Shown: one piece after another, positions 52,438 to 61,709 of the stretch
How positions within the stretch are numbered: the first letter of the stretch is position 1
Layout: each line of letters starts with the position of its first letter
Source of the DNA: Gemmatimonadota bacterium
Lineage (GTDB): Bacteria > Gemmatimonadota > Gemmatimonadetes > Longimicrobiales > Gaopeijiaceae
Assembly: GCA_041390105.1 (NCBI GenBank)
Contig: JAWKQO010000002.1
Coordinates: 682,001 to 746,000 of the forward strand
Length of the DNA stretch: 64,000 nucleotides
Direction: 5' to 3'
Made by a program: the position numbers and the translations under genes
Notes under the pieces: model-generated
Seen by the model: only the letters and a program-made list of their open reading frames with translations
The model's database searches: none
Told to the model about the DNA's origin: nothing

Positions 52438-52926
52438 ATGAGAAAGGCGATTCCCATGTTGATGCTGGCCCTGGTGTTCGGGGGAGCGAACGCAGTGCAG
52501 GCGCAGCACATGGATCATGAGAAGGACATCGTGGATACGGCGGTGGCGGCCGGCTCCTTCTCGACGCTGGCTGCGGCCCTCGAGGCTGCGGGCCTGGTAG
52601 AGACGCTGAAGGGGGCGGGCCCCTTCACCGTGTTCGCCCCCACGGACGAGGCCTTCTCCAAGCTCCCGGCCGGGACGCTGGAAGCCCTGCTCGCGGACAA
52701 GGAAAAGCTCACGGCCATTCTGACCTACCATGTGGTTCCGGGCCGGGTCACCTCCTCCGACGTGGTCAAGCTCGACTCGGCCAAGACCGTGAACGGTCAG
52801 TCGGCGGCCATCTCGGTGGAGGGTGGTACGGTCATGATCGACGGAGCGCGCGTCGTCACCACGGACATCCATGCGTCCAACGGAGTGATCCACGTCATCG
52901 ACGCGGTGATCCTGCCGCAACCGTAG
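52438..52926 (+). CDS. Secreted fasciclin (FAS1) domain protein
   Basis: A 162-residue protein made of a signal peptide (MRKAIPMLMLALVFGGANAVQAQ) and a single FAS1 domain. FAS1 motifs are clear: FSTLAAALEAAGLVETLKGAG, PFTVFAPTDEAFSKLPAGTLEALL, ILTYHVVPGRV and the closing NGVIHVIDAVILP. Such proteins mediate adhesion or bind matrix or pigments outside the cell. GGGAGG precedes ATG 52438 by five bases. The gene is driven by a near-consensus promoter overlaid by candidate CarH-type repeats, so light or B12 control is likely. Confidence 0.95.
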   Translation: MRKAIPMLMLALVFGGANAVQAQHMDHEKDIVDTAVAAGSFSTLAAALEAAGLVETLKGAGPFTVFAPTDEAFSKLPAGTLEALLADKEKLTAILTYHVVPGRVTSSDVVKLDSAKTVNGQSAAISVEGGTVMIDGARVVTTDIHASNGVIHVIDAVILPQP

Positions 52927-53131
52927 ACGTTCCTCAATGCAGGAAGGCCGTCCGCGTCCCGCGGCGGTCTGGGCGGTGGTCCGGGTGGGGGCGCCCGGCC
53001 ACCGCCGCTTTGCATTCCGGAGCCGGAGTCGGTTCCACAGTCGGATCGTCGACGCCCGGCTTGCCCCCCGTGCCCCCCGTGGCCCAGGCTGTTCCGATTG
53101 TCCGCACCGTTCTACTTCAATCGGAGTTCGC

Positions 53132-54637
53132 ATGGGCCCGTCCCTCCGCCGCTTCGCGACAGCGATCACCCTGCTCCTGCTCGGCCTGCCGCGAACGGGC
53201 CTCGCCCAAGCTTTCCCTGTCGAGGAGTTCGACGCCTATGTGCGCAAGGCCGTCTCGGACTGGGACGTGCCGGGCCTCGCCGTCGCCGTGGTCAAGGATG
53301 GTCAACTGATGTTCGCGCGCGGGTACGGCGTCCAGCAGTTGGGCCGAGCGGGTGCCGTGGACGAGCACACTCGCTTTGCCATCGGGTCAACGACCAAAGC
53401 GATGACAGCAGCGGCACTGGCGATGTTGGTGGAGGAGGGGAAGCTCGACTGGAACGATCCGGTGATCGACCACCTGCCCTGGTTCCGCCTCCAGGACCCG
53501 TGGGTCACCCGGGAGATCCGGGTCATCGACCTCCTGACGCACAACGCAGGACTCGGAAACGCGGATTTCCTCTGGTACGAGCAGGACGCCACCACGCGCG
53601 ACCTCCTGGAGCGCCTGCGCTATCTCGAGCCTGCCTACTCCATGCGTAGCGGGTTCATCTATCAAAACCTGATGTATGCCACTGCGGGAGAGGTGATCGC
53701 GGCGGCCAGCGGAGTGCCTTGGGCCCGCTTCATCCAAACGCGCATCCTCGAGCCGCTGGGCATGCGGGATACGCGCACGACGTTGGCAGAAACGGAAGGG
53801 CAGCCCAACGTGGCCGGGCCCCACTACCGCCTGGACGGGACGGTCGAACGGATCGAGAACGCCAGCGTGGATCCGGTGGCGGCCGCCGGGTCCATCTGGT
53901 CGAGTGTACACGACATGTCGGTCTGGTTGCGGTTCCTGCTCGCGGGTGGGGTGGCGGCCGATGGGCGACGGCTCCTCGAACCGAGCACTGTGGAGTGGCT
54001 GTTCACGCCCCACTCGCTGGTGGAGCCGGAGGACTTCTATCCGACGCAGGAGCTGACCCACCCGCACTGGACCACCTACGGGCTCGGGTGGTTCCAGGCA
54101 GACTACGAAGGGCGAAAGGTCGACTTCCACACCGGGAGCATCGACGGAATGGTGGCGATCGCCGGCCTGCTTCGCGATGAGGGGGTGGGCGTATACGTGC
54201 TCGCCAATCGGGACCACGCCGAAGTGCGTCACGCCCTCATGTATCGCGTCTTCGATCTCTACGACCCGGAGGCGCCACGCGATTGGAGCGCGGACCTGCT
54301 TGCGCTGTACGACCGACTCGACACCGAGCAGGCGGAAGCGCAGGCGCGCCGCAGCGCGGCTCGCGCGGCAGACACCGCGCCATCTCTTCCCCTCGACGCC
54401 TACGTGGGTACGTTCACTCATCCGCTGTACGGCTCCGTCCGTATCGAGCGGGACGGAGCGCGACTTCTGGCCCGCTACGGTCGCCTGCAGGGGACTCTGG
54501 AGCACTGGGAGCGGGAGTCGTTCGACGCGCGTTGGAGCACACGCTGGAGGGGCACGACGCGGCTGACCTTCGTGCTGAGCGGGCCGGAGGTCACGGGCGT
54601 GGAGGTGGGTGGCTACACCTTGCCGCGTTCGCCTTGA
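53132..54637 (+). CDS. Exported serine hydrolase of the beta-lactamase/PBP-like class C family
   Basis: A 501-residue protein with a signal peptide (RRFATAITLLLLGLPRTGLAQA) and a class C beta-lactamase/DD-peptidase-like domain: SxxK motif GSTTKAM, the YxN-type motif YQNLMYA, and HTGSIDG in place of KTG. The C-terminal 110 residues form a beta-rich add-on domain (DAYVGTFTHPLYGSVRIERDG) common in the 'serine hydrolase' (Pfam beta-lactamase) group. Members cleave esters, amides or D-amino-acid peptides; true beta-lactam resistance is not implied. GGAG precedes ATG 53132 by five bases. Confidence 0.9.
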   Translation: MGPSLRRFATAITLLLLGLPRTGLAQAFPVEEFDAYVRKAVSDWDVPGLAVAVVKDGQLMFARGYGVQQLGRAGAVDEHTRFAIGSTTKAMTAAALAMLVEEGKLDWNDPVIDHLPWFRLQDPWVTREIRVIDLLTHNAGLGNADFLWYEQDATTRDLLERLRYLEPAYSMRSGFIYQNLMYATAGEVIAAASGVPWARFIQTRILEPLGMRDTRTTLAETEGQPNVAGPHYRLDGTVERIENASVDPVAAAGSIWSSVHDMSVWLRFLLAGGVAADGRRLLEPSTVEWLFTPHSLVEPEDFYPTQELTHPHWTTYGLGWFQADYEGRKVDFHTGSIDGMVAIAGLLRDEGVGVYVLANRDHAEVRHALMYRVFDLYDPEAPRDWSADLLALYDRLDTEQAEAQARRSAARAADTAPSLPLDAYVGTFTHPLYGSVRIERDGARLLARYGRLQGTLEHWERESFDARWSTRWRGTTRLTFVLSGPEVTGVEVGGYTLPRSP

Positions 54638-54884
54638 TGCGACGTCCGCCCTCGGTCCTCGCCGGGCCTCCCCTCCCCGCAGTCTAGGGCGGTTCCTCCC
54701 CCGGTACGGAAAGATCTTCCGGGGTCGATGGGGCACAGGGGTCCCTGGACCAGGGAGGGGCCCCCATTCCTGGCCGCGGGCTGCCGGGTCCGCTCCTTGC
54801 CCAAACTTCGCTCTCCGTGGGCCGATACTCCCCAGGGAAGGGGGGCGTGCGCCCCTCGGGAACGGACCCAATGGGAGCAGAGGC

Positions 54885-56015
54885 ATGAAGGTCGAGCAGA
54901 TCCGGTGGACGCCGGAAGAGGGTTGGGCGTTCGGAGCAAACGGTCGCTCAGCCGACCTGTTGTTGGTCTTCGGCGACCGTGAGGCGCTAGAGGGAAGCTC
55001 CGCCCTCACCGACCTCGCCGAGCGGCATCCCCAGGCGGGCATCGTCGGATGCTCGACCGCCGGGGAGATCCTCGACACGACCGTCACAGACGGAGACATC
55101 GTCGCCACGAGCGTCCGCTTCGACAGCACGCGTGTGCGAATCGCGTCGGCGCCCATTTCGGCAGCTGCGAGCGGTGCGGAGCTGGGCCGCCATCTTGGAG
55201 CGCAGCTACCCCACGAGGGGCTGCGCTATGTGTTGGTCCTGTCCGAGGGCGTCTCTGTCAACGGCTCGGAGTTGTCGAAGGGACTGACGGCGGGCCTGCC
55301 GCCGGGCGTGTTGGTGACCGGTGGGCTCTCTGGTGACGCCGCGTCCTTCAATCGCACGGTCGTGGTGTCGGGTGGACGCACCTGCGACGCTACCGTCGTT
55401 GTGGTTGGCTTCTACGGCGACGCACTACGCGTCGGGCATGGCTGCTTGGGCGGGTGGGATCCGTTCGGGCCGGACCGGGTGGTGACACGCTCCGAGGGGA
55501 ACGTCCTGTACGAATTGGACGGACGCAGCGCCTTGAATCTCTACAAGACCTATCTCGGTGATCACGCCGCACGGCTCCCGTCCAGCGCGTTGCTCTTTCC
55601 GCTCAGCATCGACGCTCCCGACAAAGAGGGCACTCTGGTGCGAACGGTGTTGGCGGTGGACGAGGAGCAGCAGACCATGACGTTCGCAGGTGATATCCCA
55701 AACGGCGCGCGCGCCCGCTTCATGAAGGCGAACTTCGATCGTCTCGTGGACGGTGCCCATGGTGCGGCCGCTGCGTCCCTGCAGACCCTGGGTGGCGTCG
55801 GCGCGGAGCTGGCCATCCTGATCTCGTGTGTAGGTCGCAAGTTGGTACTGGACCAGCGCATCGAGGAAGAGGTGGAAGGCGTCCGTGAGGTGCTGGGGCC
55901 AGAGGCTGCCCTGACAGGATTCTACTCCTACGGGGAGATCTCTCCATTGACCTCCGGCACCGCTTGCGAGCTCCACAATCAGACCATGACCGTCACGACG
56001 CTGTCCGAGAGCTGA
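54885..56015 (+). CDS. FIST-domain sensor protein
   Basis: A 376-residue cytoplasmic protein with FIST N and FIST C domains. FIST N: DLAERHPQAGIVGCSTAGEILDTTVTDG and VLVTGGLSGDAASFNRTVVV. FIST C: SALNLYKTYLGDHAARLPSSALLFPL, ILISCVGRKLVLDQRIEEEVEGVREVLG and the end ALTGFYSYGEISPLTSGTACELHNQTMTVT, with the family's GFYSYGEI-type block. FIST proteins are thought to bind small ligands such as amino acids and pass the signal to adjacent c-di-GMP or kinase proteins. The GGDEF-EAL gene begins three bases after its stop, so the two form a sensor-output pair. Confidence 0.92.
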   Translation: MKVEQIRWTPEEGWAFGANGRSADLLLVFGDREALEGSSALTDLAERHPQAGIVGCSTAGEILDTTVTDGDIVATSVRFDSTRVRIASAPISAAASGAELGRHLGAQLPHEGLRYVLVLSEGVSVNGSELSKGLTAGLPPGVLVTGGLSGDAASFNRTVVVSGGRTCDATVVVVGFYGDALRVGHGCLGGWDPFGPDRVVTRSEGNVLYELDGRSALNLYKTYLGDHAARLPSSALLFPLSIDAPDKEGTLVRTVLAVDEEQQTMTFAGDIPNGARARFMKANFDRLVDGAHGAAAASLQTLGGVGAELAILISCVGRKLVLDQRIEEEVEGVREVLGPEAALTGFYSYGEISPLTSGTACELHNQTMTVTTLSES

Positions 56016-56017
56016 TC

Positions 56018-57901
56018 TTGCACCCGCTGCTGCGCCGCCAGGTCAAGAGGGCGTTCGGCGAGGGGACCGAGCCCGATCCAGAGCTCACAAAGCTACTGGA
56101 AGCCGTTTCACGTGCGTATGAGCAGGCCGACGGCGATCGGGCGATGTTGGAACGAGCTCTCGACCTGAGCTCCAGCGAGCTCTTCGCGTCCAACAGTGAG
56201 TTGAGGGACCTGGTCACCCTGCTCGAGGTGACGCTCGACTCCACGGAGGACGGCGTGCTCGTCATCGGCCGCAAGGGCGAAGTCGCGCGTTGGAATCGAC
56301 GCTTCGCCGCTCTCTGGCGGCTCGAGCCCGAGGAGATGGCGACGGACGGAGACGCACTGGCTGACGTGCTGGCCAAGAAGCTCCTGCGACCTCAGGAGCT
56401 TCAGATGGCCATTCGACAGGCGATCGTCGAGCCCGGCGAGCTGGTGACTGCCGTTCTGGAACTGAAGGACGGTCGCTTCGTGCAGGTCACCAGTCGGGGT
56501 CAGAGCGGAGAGCGGCAGGCGGGGATCGGGCGCGTGTGGAGCTTCCACGATCTGACCGAGATCAAGCAGGCGGAGAAGACCATCCGCCACTTCGCGTACC
56601 ACGACGCGCTGACCGGCCTGCCCAATCGCGCCTTGTTCGAGGATCGCCTGAGTGTGGCCCTGACCCGCGCCCGCCGTACCAGTACCGTCTTCGCGCTGCT
56701 GTTCATCGACTTGGATCGATTCAAGAACGTCAACGACACGCTGGGGCACTCCGCGGGGGACCAGTTGCTGCGCGAGGTCGCCGGACGGCTGCAGGAGCAT
56801 GGACGGAGCGGAGACGTGTTGGCCCGCTTCGGCGGAGACGAGTTCGTCTTCCTTCTGCAGAACATCCGTTCGGCGGACAACGCCCGTCGCGTGGCAGGCC
56901 GTCTCCTCGAGTCGATGCGTCCCCAGTTCGAGCTCGAAGGACGGCGTCTCCACGTTACGGCGAGCATCGGCGTGGCCATGTATCCAGCCGACGGACAGGA
57001 CCGTGAGACCCTGCTGCGCAAAGCGGACGCTGCGCTCTACAGCGCCAAGGACCGAGGCCGCAACACGTGCGACCTCTACCGCTCCGAGATCGACGCCGAC
57101 AGCTACGAGCGCCTGATCCTGGAGAACGAGCTTCGTGCCGACCTGAAGGAGGGGCGCGTCGACATCGCGTTGCAGCCCATCTTCTGCGCTCAGGACTTCA
57201 GTGTGCGGGGCGGAGAGGCGCTGGCACGCTGGACGCGTCGGGGGCAGCCGGTGCCTCCCGGCCGTTTCATCGCCATCGCCGAGGAGTCCGAGCTCATCGA
57301 CGAGCTCGGCGAGTACGTCCTGGAGAAGGCGCTGCGGGAGGTCCGTCGCTGGACCGAGGCGGGTCATCCGGACGTACGCGCCTCCGTCAACGTGTCTCCG
57401 CGGCAGCTTCAGCGTGCCGGCTTCGAGAAGCGGGTACTCGAGATTCTCGACGAGACCGGTGTGGCACCCGGGCGGCTCCAGCTCGAAGTGACCGAGTCCC
57501 AGTTGATGCAGACGGGATCGGTCGGGCTGCGGACGGTGAATGCCTTGAAGATGATGGGCATCCGCGTGGCTCTGGACGACTTCGGAACCGGATATTCCTC
57601 CCTGCGCCACCTACGCGAGCTGCCGATCTCCACGTTGAAGATCGACCGATCCTTCATCAAGAACGTGGCTACGGACTCGCGTGACCGAGATCTGGTGGCG
57701 ACGGTCGTGGCGTTGGCTCACTCGATGAACCTGGTGGTCGTGGCCGAGGGAGCCGAGGACATGGACCAGGTGCGCACGCTGTCGGAGGTGGGCTGCAACG
57801 CCATCCAGGGCTTCGCGCTGGGCAGGCCGGAGACGCCCGATCAGTTCTTTGCTCGCCTGAACGAGCAGAAGCAAGGCCGTCGCGAGCCCCGGTCGGCCTG
57901 A
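56018..57901 (+). CDS. PAS-GGDEF-EAL cyclic-di-GMP protein coupled to the FIST sensor
   Basis: A 627-residue cytoplasmic protein: an N-terminal helical region (HPLLRRQVKRAFGEGTEPDPE), a coiled stretch, a PAS domain (about 70-180, STEDGVLVIGRKGEVARWNRRF), a GGDEF domain with intact RFGGDEFVFL, and an EAL domain with GGEALARW and DDFGTGYSSL. Both activities are therefore possible. TTG 56018 is used because it follows the FIST stop by two bases and gives the HPLLRRQ start common in this group; TTG 55964 is an alternative that overlaps FIST. The lack of membrane helices fits a cytoplasmic FIST partner. Confidence 0.9.
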   Translation: MHPLLRRQVKRAFGEGTEPDPELTKLLEAVSRAYEQADGDRAMLERALDLSSSELFASNSELRDLVTLLEVTLDSTEDGVLVIGRKGEVARWNRRFAALWRLEPEEMATDGDALADVLAKKLLRPQELQMAIRQAIVEPGELVTAVLELKDGRFVQVTSRGQSGERQAGIGRVWSFHDLTEIKQAEKTIRHFAYHDALTGLPNRALFEDRLSVALTRARRTSTVFALLFIDLDRFKNVNDTLGHSAGDQLLREVAGRLQEHGRSGDVLARFGGDEFVFLLQNIRSADNARRVAGRLLESMRPQFELEGRRLHVTASIGVAMYPADGQDRETLLRKADAALYSAKDRGRNTCDLYRSEIDADSYERLILENELRADLKEGRVDIALQPIFCAQDFSVRGGEALARWTRRGQPVPPGRFIAIAEESELIDELGEYVLEKALREVRRWTEAGHPDVRASVNVSPRQLQRAGFEKRVLEILDETGVAPGRLQLEVTESQLMQTGSVGLRTVNALKMMGIRVALDDFGTGYSSLRHLRELPISTLKIDRSFIKNVATDSRDRDLVATVVALAHSMNLVVVAEGAEDMDQVRTLSEVGCNAIQGFALGRPETPDQFFARLNEQKQGRREPRSA

Positions 57902-58004
57902 CCGGCCCGAACCGCGCGGCGCCGGGCTGGAGCGGACGTCGCGGAGCAGCCGCGGAGCGGGGGCGCTGGACGAGCTCCCCCGCGGACGGACATCTTCACC
58001 CGTG

Positions 58005-60236
58005 ATGACCGACGCGAGCCCCGCCACCCAGCCGGCCGAGCGCGGGCACGGCTTCGGCACGGGCCCGGTGTTCCTCGCCAGCCTGAGCACCATCCTGGGT
58101 GCGATCCTCTTCCTGCGGTTCGGCTACGCGGTGGGTCACCTGGGACTGCTGGGGGCGATCGGCGTCATCCTGCTGGGGCACGCCGTGACCGTCCCAACGG
58201 CTCTGGCCCTCGCCGAGATCGCCACCAATCGCCGGGTCGAGGGCGGGGGAGAGTACTTCATCGTCTCCCGGTCGTTCGGCCCCTCGATCGGGGGCTCCAT
58301 CGGCGTATCTCTCTACCTCTCTCAGGCCCTCTCGGTCGGGTTCTATCTGATCGCCTTCGCCGAGGCCTTTCGCCCGCTCGTACCCTGGTTCGAGTCCACG
58401 CTCGGCGTGGGGTTCGACCCCCGCATGGTCTCGGTGCCCTCCCTGTTGGTGTTGGCGGGCCTGGTGTTGGTGCGTGGGGCCGCGCTGGGCGTGAAGGCCC
58501 TGTACCTGGTCGCGGCCGTCCTCGCCCTCTCCCTCGTGTTGTTCTTTCTGGGTCCGCCGGCCGGCTCTGAGCTCGCCTCGGGGTCGTTGCTGAGTCACGT
58601 GGCCGACCCGGATCCCTTCATTCTCGTCTTCGCGATCTGCTTCCCCGCCTTCACCGGCATGACCGCGGGCGTCGGATTGTCGGGTGACCTCGCCAATCCC
58701 CGACGGTCCATCCCCATGGGGATCCTGGGGGCCACGGTGGTGGGGATGGTGGTCTACCTGGCCGTCGTCTGGAAGCTCGCCGCCAGCGCGCCCCCGGAGG
58801 CGCTCACGGGGGAGCTCGTGATGCAGGACATCGCACTGTGGGGGCCGATCATTCCGATCGGCCTGGCCTGTGCCACCCTTTCTTCGGCCGTCGGCTCGAT
58901 CCTCGTTGCTCCCCGTACGCTGCAGGCCATCGGGCAGGATGGGATCCTGCCCCTTCGCCGCCTCAATGGCACGCTGGCGGAGGGCGTCGGTCACACCAAC
59001 GAGCCCCGCAACGCGACCCTGGTGACATCCGGCATCGCGCTCGGGGTGACTCTGCTCGGCTCGGTGGATCTGGTAGCCCGCATCATCTCCATGTTCTTCA
59101 TGGTGACGTACGGGGCGCTGTGCGCGATCTCGTTCCTGGAGCACTTCGCCGCTCGCCCCTCCTACCGGCCCAGCTTCCGGTCCAAGTGGTATCTGAGTCT
59201 GTTCGGCGCCGTCGCCTGCATGCTGCTCATGCTGCAGATGGATCTGGTCTATGCGCTCCTGGCGATCGCCGTGATGGCGCTGCTCTACTGGGGGATCAGT
59301 CGATCCGAGTCGGGTCGAGACGACCTGGGCTCCATCTTCGGTGGAGTGATGGCCCAGGCGAGCCGCTATCTCCACATCAAGCTCCAGTCCACCCAGCCTT
59401 CCGACGACTGGCGGCCCAGCGTGATCATGATCACGCCGCGCACGTTCGATCGCACCTCGCCGCTGCGGCTTCTGACCTGGATGTGCCATCGCTACGGCTT
59501 CGGCACCTACCTGCACTTCATCCAGGGCAGGCTGGACCGGCGGACCTTCGAGCAGAGCGCCGAGGTCCAAGCACGGCTTCTGGCGTTGGCCAGCGAGCAG
59601 CACTCAGGCATCTTCGTCGACACCATCATCAGTCCGTCCATGGCCTCGGCCCTGGCCCAGAGCCTCCAGGTCCCCGGGGTCTCGGGAATCGAGAACAACA
59701 CCATCCTCTTCGAGTTCTCCATCCACGATACTCCAGAGGTGTTGGAGGAGCTGCAGGGGGGGCTGACACTCGCCGGTGTGCCCCACATGAACCGGATGGT
59801 GCTCCGACACGGGGACACGTTCTTCGGCAACCGTACGGCCATTCACGTCTGGCTGACCTGGCACGACTACCGGAACGCCAATCTGATGATCCTGTTGGCG
59901 TACATCCTGCTCGGGCATCCGGACTGGCACAACGCCGAGATCAGCGTCTATGCTGCCTTTCCGGAGAGCCAGGCACCTGAGCGAACCGCGGAGCTGCTGG
60001 GCATGATCGAGACGGGCCGCCTTCAGATCAGCACAAAGAACGTCCAGGTGATCGCTACGGACGACCGCGTCGACTTCGGTCGGTTGGTGCGAAACCACTC
60101 TTCCGTGGCGGATCTCGTCATCCTCGGTTTCACCGAAGCCAAGCGGAAAGAAAAGGGCTCGGAGCTCTTCCGGCGCCACGAGGACCTGAGCGACGTACTG
60201 TGGGTGTCGGCCGCTCGCCCCATCGAGATCGAATGA
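58005..60236 (+). CDS. SLC12-like amino acid-polyamine-cation transporter (cation-chloride cotransporter type)
   Basis: A 743-residue protein. The first 450 residues hold about 12 membrane helices of the APC fold. The early helix GPVFLASLSTILGAILFLRFGYAVGHLG is the typical start of cation-chloride cotransporters, and FPAFTGMTAGVGLSGDLANPRRSIPMG is a strong family motif. The last 280 residues form a soluble C-terminal domain (RPSVIMITPRTFDRTSPLRLLTWM...NVQVIATDDRVDFGRLV) that resembles the SLC12 regulatory tail with its universal-stress-like fold. It probably moves K+/Cl- or amino acids. GTG 58002 is an alternative start. Confidence 0.88.
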   Translation: MTDASPATQPAERGHGFGTGPVFLASLSTILGAILFLRFGYAVGHLGLLGAIGVILLGHAVTVPTALALAEIATNRRVEGGGEYFIVSRSFGPSIGGSIGVSLYLSQALSVGFYLIAFAEAFRPLVPWFESTLGVGFDPRMVSVPSLLVLAGLVLVRGAALGVKALYLVAAVLALSLVLFFLGPPAGSELASGSLLSHVADPDPFILVFAICFPAFTGMTAGVGLSGDLANPRRSIPMGILGATVVGMVVYLAVVWKLAASAPPEALTGELVMQDIALWGPIIPIGLACATLSSAVGSILVAPRTLQAIGQDGILPLRRLNGTLAEGVGHTNEPRNATLVTSGIALGVTLLGSVDLVARIISMFFMVTYGALCAISFLEHFAARPSYRPSFRSKWYLSLFGAVACMLLMLQMDLVYALLAIAVMALLYWGISRSESGRDDLGSIFGGVMAQASRYLHIKLQSTQPSDDWRPSVIMITPRTFDRTSPLRLLTWMCHRYGFGTYLHFIQGRLDRRTFEQSAEVQARLLALASEQHSGIFVDTIISPSMASALAQSLQVPGVSGIENNTILFEFSIHDTPEVLEELQGGLTLAGVPHMNRMVLRHGDTFFGNRTAIHVWLTWHDYRNANLMILLAYILLGHPDWHNAEISVYAAFPESQAPERTAELLGMIETGRLQISTKNVQVIATDDRVDFGRLVRNHSSVADLVILGFTEAKRKEKGSELFRRHEDLSDVLWVSAARPIEIE

Positions 60237-60303
60237 CGAGGCGCCGGGGCCACATGCAGCGGTTCGCCCGGGCGCTGCGTCCCGCTGGGAAGGAGATCGG
60301 GTA

Positions 60304-61140
60304 GTGGACGTACCGCGTCGACCGGAAGGCGGCGCCGCCTGGAGGCAGCGTGCCTACGAGATCATCTTCGAGCACGACACCCGGGCGGGGAAGGTCTTCG
60401 ACGTTCTTCTGATCGCGGTCATCCTGGCTTCGGTGGCGGTGGTGATGCTGGACTCGGTCCAGTCCGTGGCCCGCGATCATCGCCCGCTGCTGAGGGCCGT
60501 GGAGTGGGCCTTCACGCTGTTGTTCACGGTCGAGTATGTGCTGCGCCTGCTCTCGGTCCAGAGGCCCTCCACCTACGCGCTCTCCTTCCTTGGCTTGGTC
60601 GATCTGGCTTCGGTCCTTCCGACCTATCTCAGCCTGATCCTCCCCGGCGGTCAGTACCTGATCGTGATTCGCATCCTGCGTGTGATACGGGTCTTCCGGG
60701 TCCTGAAGCTCGTCCAATACGTGGGCGAAGCCGGAACGCTGGGGCGAGCCCTGCGCGCCAGTCGCTACAAGATCACGGTGTTCCTGATCGTGGTGCTGTC
60801 GATGGTGATCGTGGTCGGCGCGGTCATGTACCTGATCGAGGGACCCGAGCACGGGTTCAGCAGCATCCCGACGGCGGTGTACTGGGCCATCGTCACGCTC
60901 ACCACGGTCGGCTATGGCGACATCTCACCGCAGACCGCACCGGGGCAGATTCTCGCGGCCGTCCTGATGATCCTGGGGTACGCCATCATCGCGGTCCCGA
61001 CGGGGATCGTGTCGGTCGAGCTCGCTCAGGCCACGCGCGCCGGGTCACGAGCGTGCGGAACGTGCGGGGCGGGTGCCGACGCCGATGCGCGCTACTGCAA
61101 GGCGTGCGGAAGGCCCCTGGTGGGTGTGGACCGACCCTGA
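60304..61140 (+). CDS. Voltage-gated-type potassium channel with C-terminal zinc ribbon
   Basis: A 278-residue channel of the six-helix Kv type. The voltage-sensor S4 helix carries evenly spaced arginines (RILRVIRVFRVLKL), the pore has the K+ selectivity filter TVGYGD, and S6 ends YAIIAVPTGIVSVEL. The last 30 residues form a CxxC...CxxC zinc ribbon (CGTCGAGADADARYCKACG), an unusual tail for a channel that may bind zinc or a partner. AAGGAGA precedes the GTG start by seven bases. It lies 67 bases after the SLC12-like gene and is probably in its operon, suggesting joint control of K+ flux. Confidence 0.92.
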   Translation: MDVPRRPEGGAAWRQRAYEIIFEHDTRAGKVFDVLLIAVILASVAVVMLDSVQSVARDHRPLLRAVEWAFTLLFTVEYVLRLLSVQRPSTYALSFLGLVDLASVLPTYLSLILPGGQYLIVIRILRVIRVFRVLKLVQYVGEAGTLGRALRASRYKITVFLIVVLSMVIVVGAVMYLIEGPEHGFSSIPTAVYWAIVTLTTVGYGDISPQTAPGQILAAVLMILGYAIIAVPTGIVSVELAQATRAGSRACGTCGAGADADARYCKACGRPLVGVDRP

Positions 61141-61202
61141 TCCGGCCGCTGGCGCGTCGTCGATCGAGGGGTCGCACCCACCAGGGGCACTACCGGCTCA
61201 GG

Positions 61203-61709
61203 TCATCCGGCCTGCAACGCGCTCCCGTGGAACCGTTCGCGCAGCCGCACCCGATCTGCGTTTCCGATCAACGGGGAGAACGCCAACCGTTGGGCACGGG
61301 CGGCTAGCTTCAGCGCCCGCTCGCCCAGGCCTTCGTCGGATGCGATCCAGGCGGCATCCGCGAACGCAGTGGCTGCCGTGAGGACGTCGCCCTCGTTGAG
61401 GGCGCGCTCCCCTGCCGCTTCCATTCCGTTCAGGGCCTCGCGTTCGTCGCCCGTGTAGAAGCTCAGCTTCGCTGCCTGGACGAGGTTCTGCACCGCCACA
61501 GGATCGCCTATGGGCCGCAGCGCCGCGGCCTCCCGTAGGAGGTCGGCCGCATCGTCCCAGGCCTTCATTTGATCGATCAGCGACCCAGCCTCCGCCTCGA
61601 GGCTGGCGGCATGGCCGATGGACGTGTCCTGGGCCGAGAGTCCACCCGGGCCCGCCAAGGCCGAAAGACCCGTCATGATCAAGCCGAATGTCCAGCGTTT
61701 CCGTCCCAT
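61203..61709 (-). CDS. Small exported helical-repeat protein
   Basis: A 168-residue protein with a signal peptide (RKRWTFGLIMTGLSALAGPGGLSAQ) followed by Ala-rich helix pairs that resemble tetratricopeptide repeats (AASLEAEAGSLIDQMKAWDDAADLLREAAALRP; ALNEGDVLTAATAFADAAWIASDEG). It probably scaffolds a protein contact in the periplasm. The start is ATG 61709, with a run of GGAGG elements directly before it. Function unknown; similar short proteins in this phylum are usually annotated hypothetical. Confidence 0.65.
   Translation of the reverse strand: MGRKRWTFGLIMTGLSALAGPGGLSAQDTSIGHAASLEAEAGSLIDQMKAWDDAADLLREAAALRPIGDPVAVQNLVQAAKLSFYTGDEREALNGMEAAGERALNEGDVLTAATAFADAAWIASDEGLGERALKLAARAQRLAFSPLIGNADRVRLRERFHGSALQAG

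Noticed and set aside
53132..54637. Beta-lactam resistance gene
   Set aside because: The SxxK and HTG motifs place it in the broad class C serine hydrolase group, and the added C-terminal beta domain is typical of esterase/peptidase members rather than resistance enzymes.
57996..59603. 535-codon minus-strand open frame
   Set aside because: It is antisense to the SLC12-like gene and very rich in Gln, Arg, His and Asp without hydrophobic core pattern.
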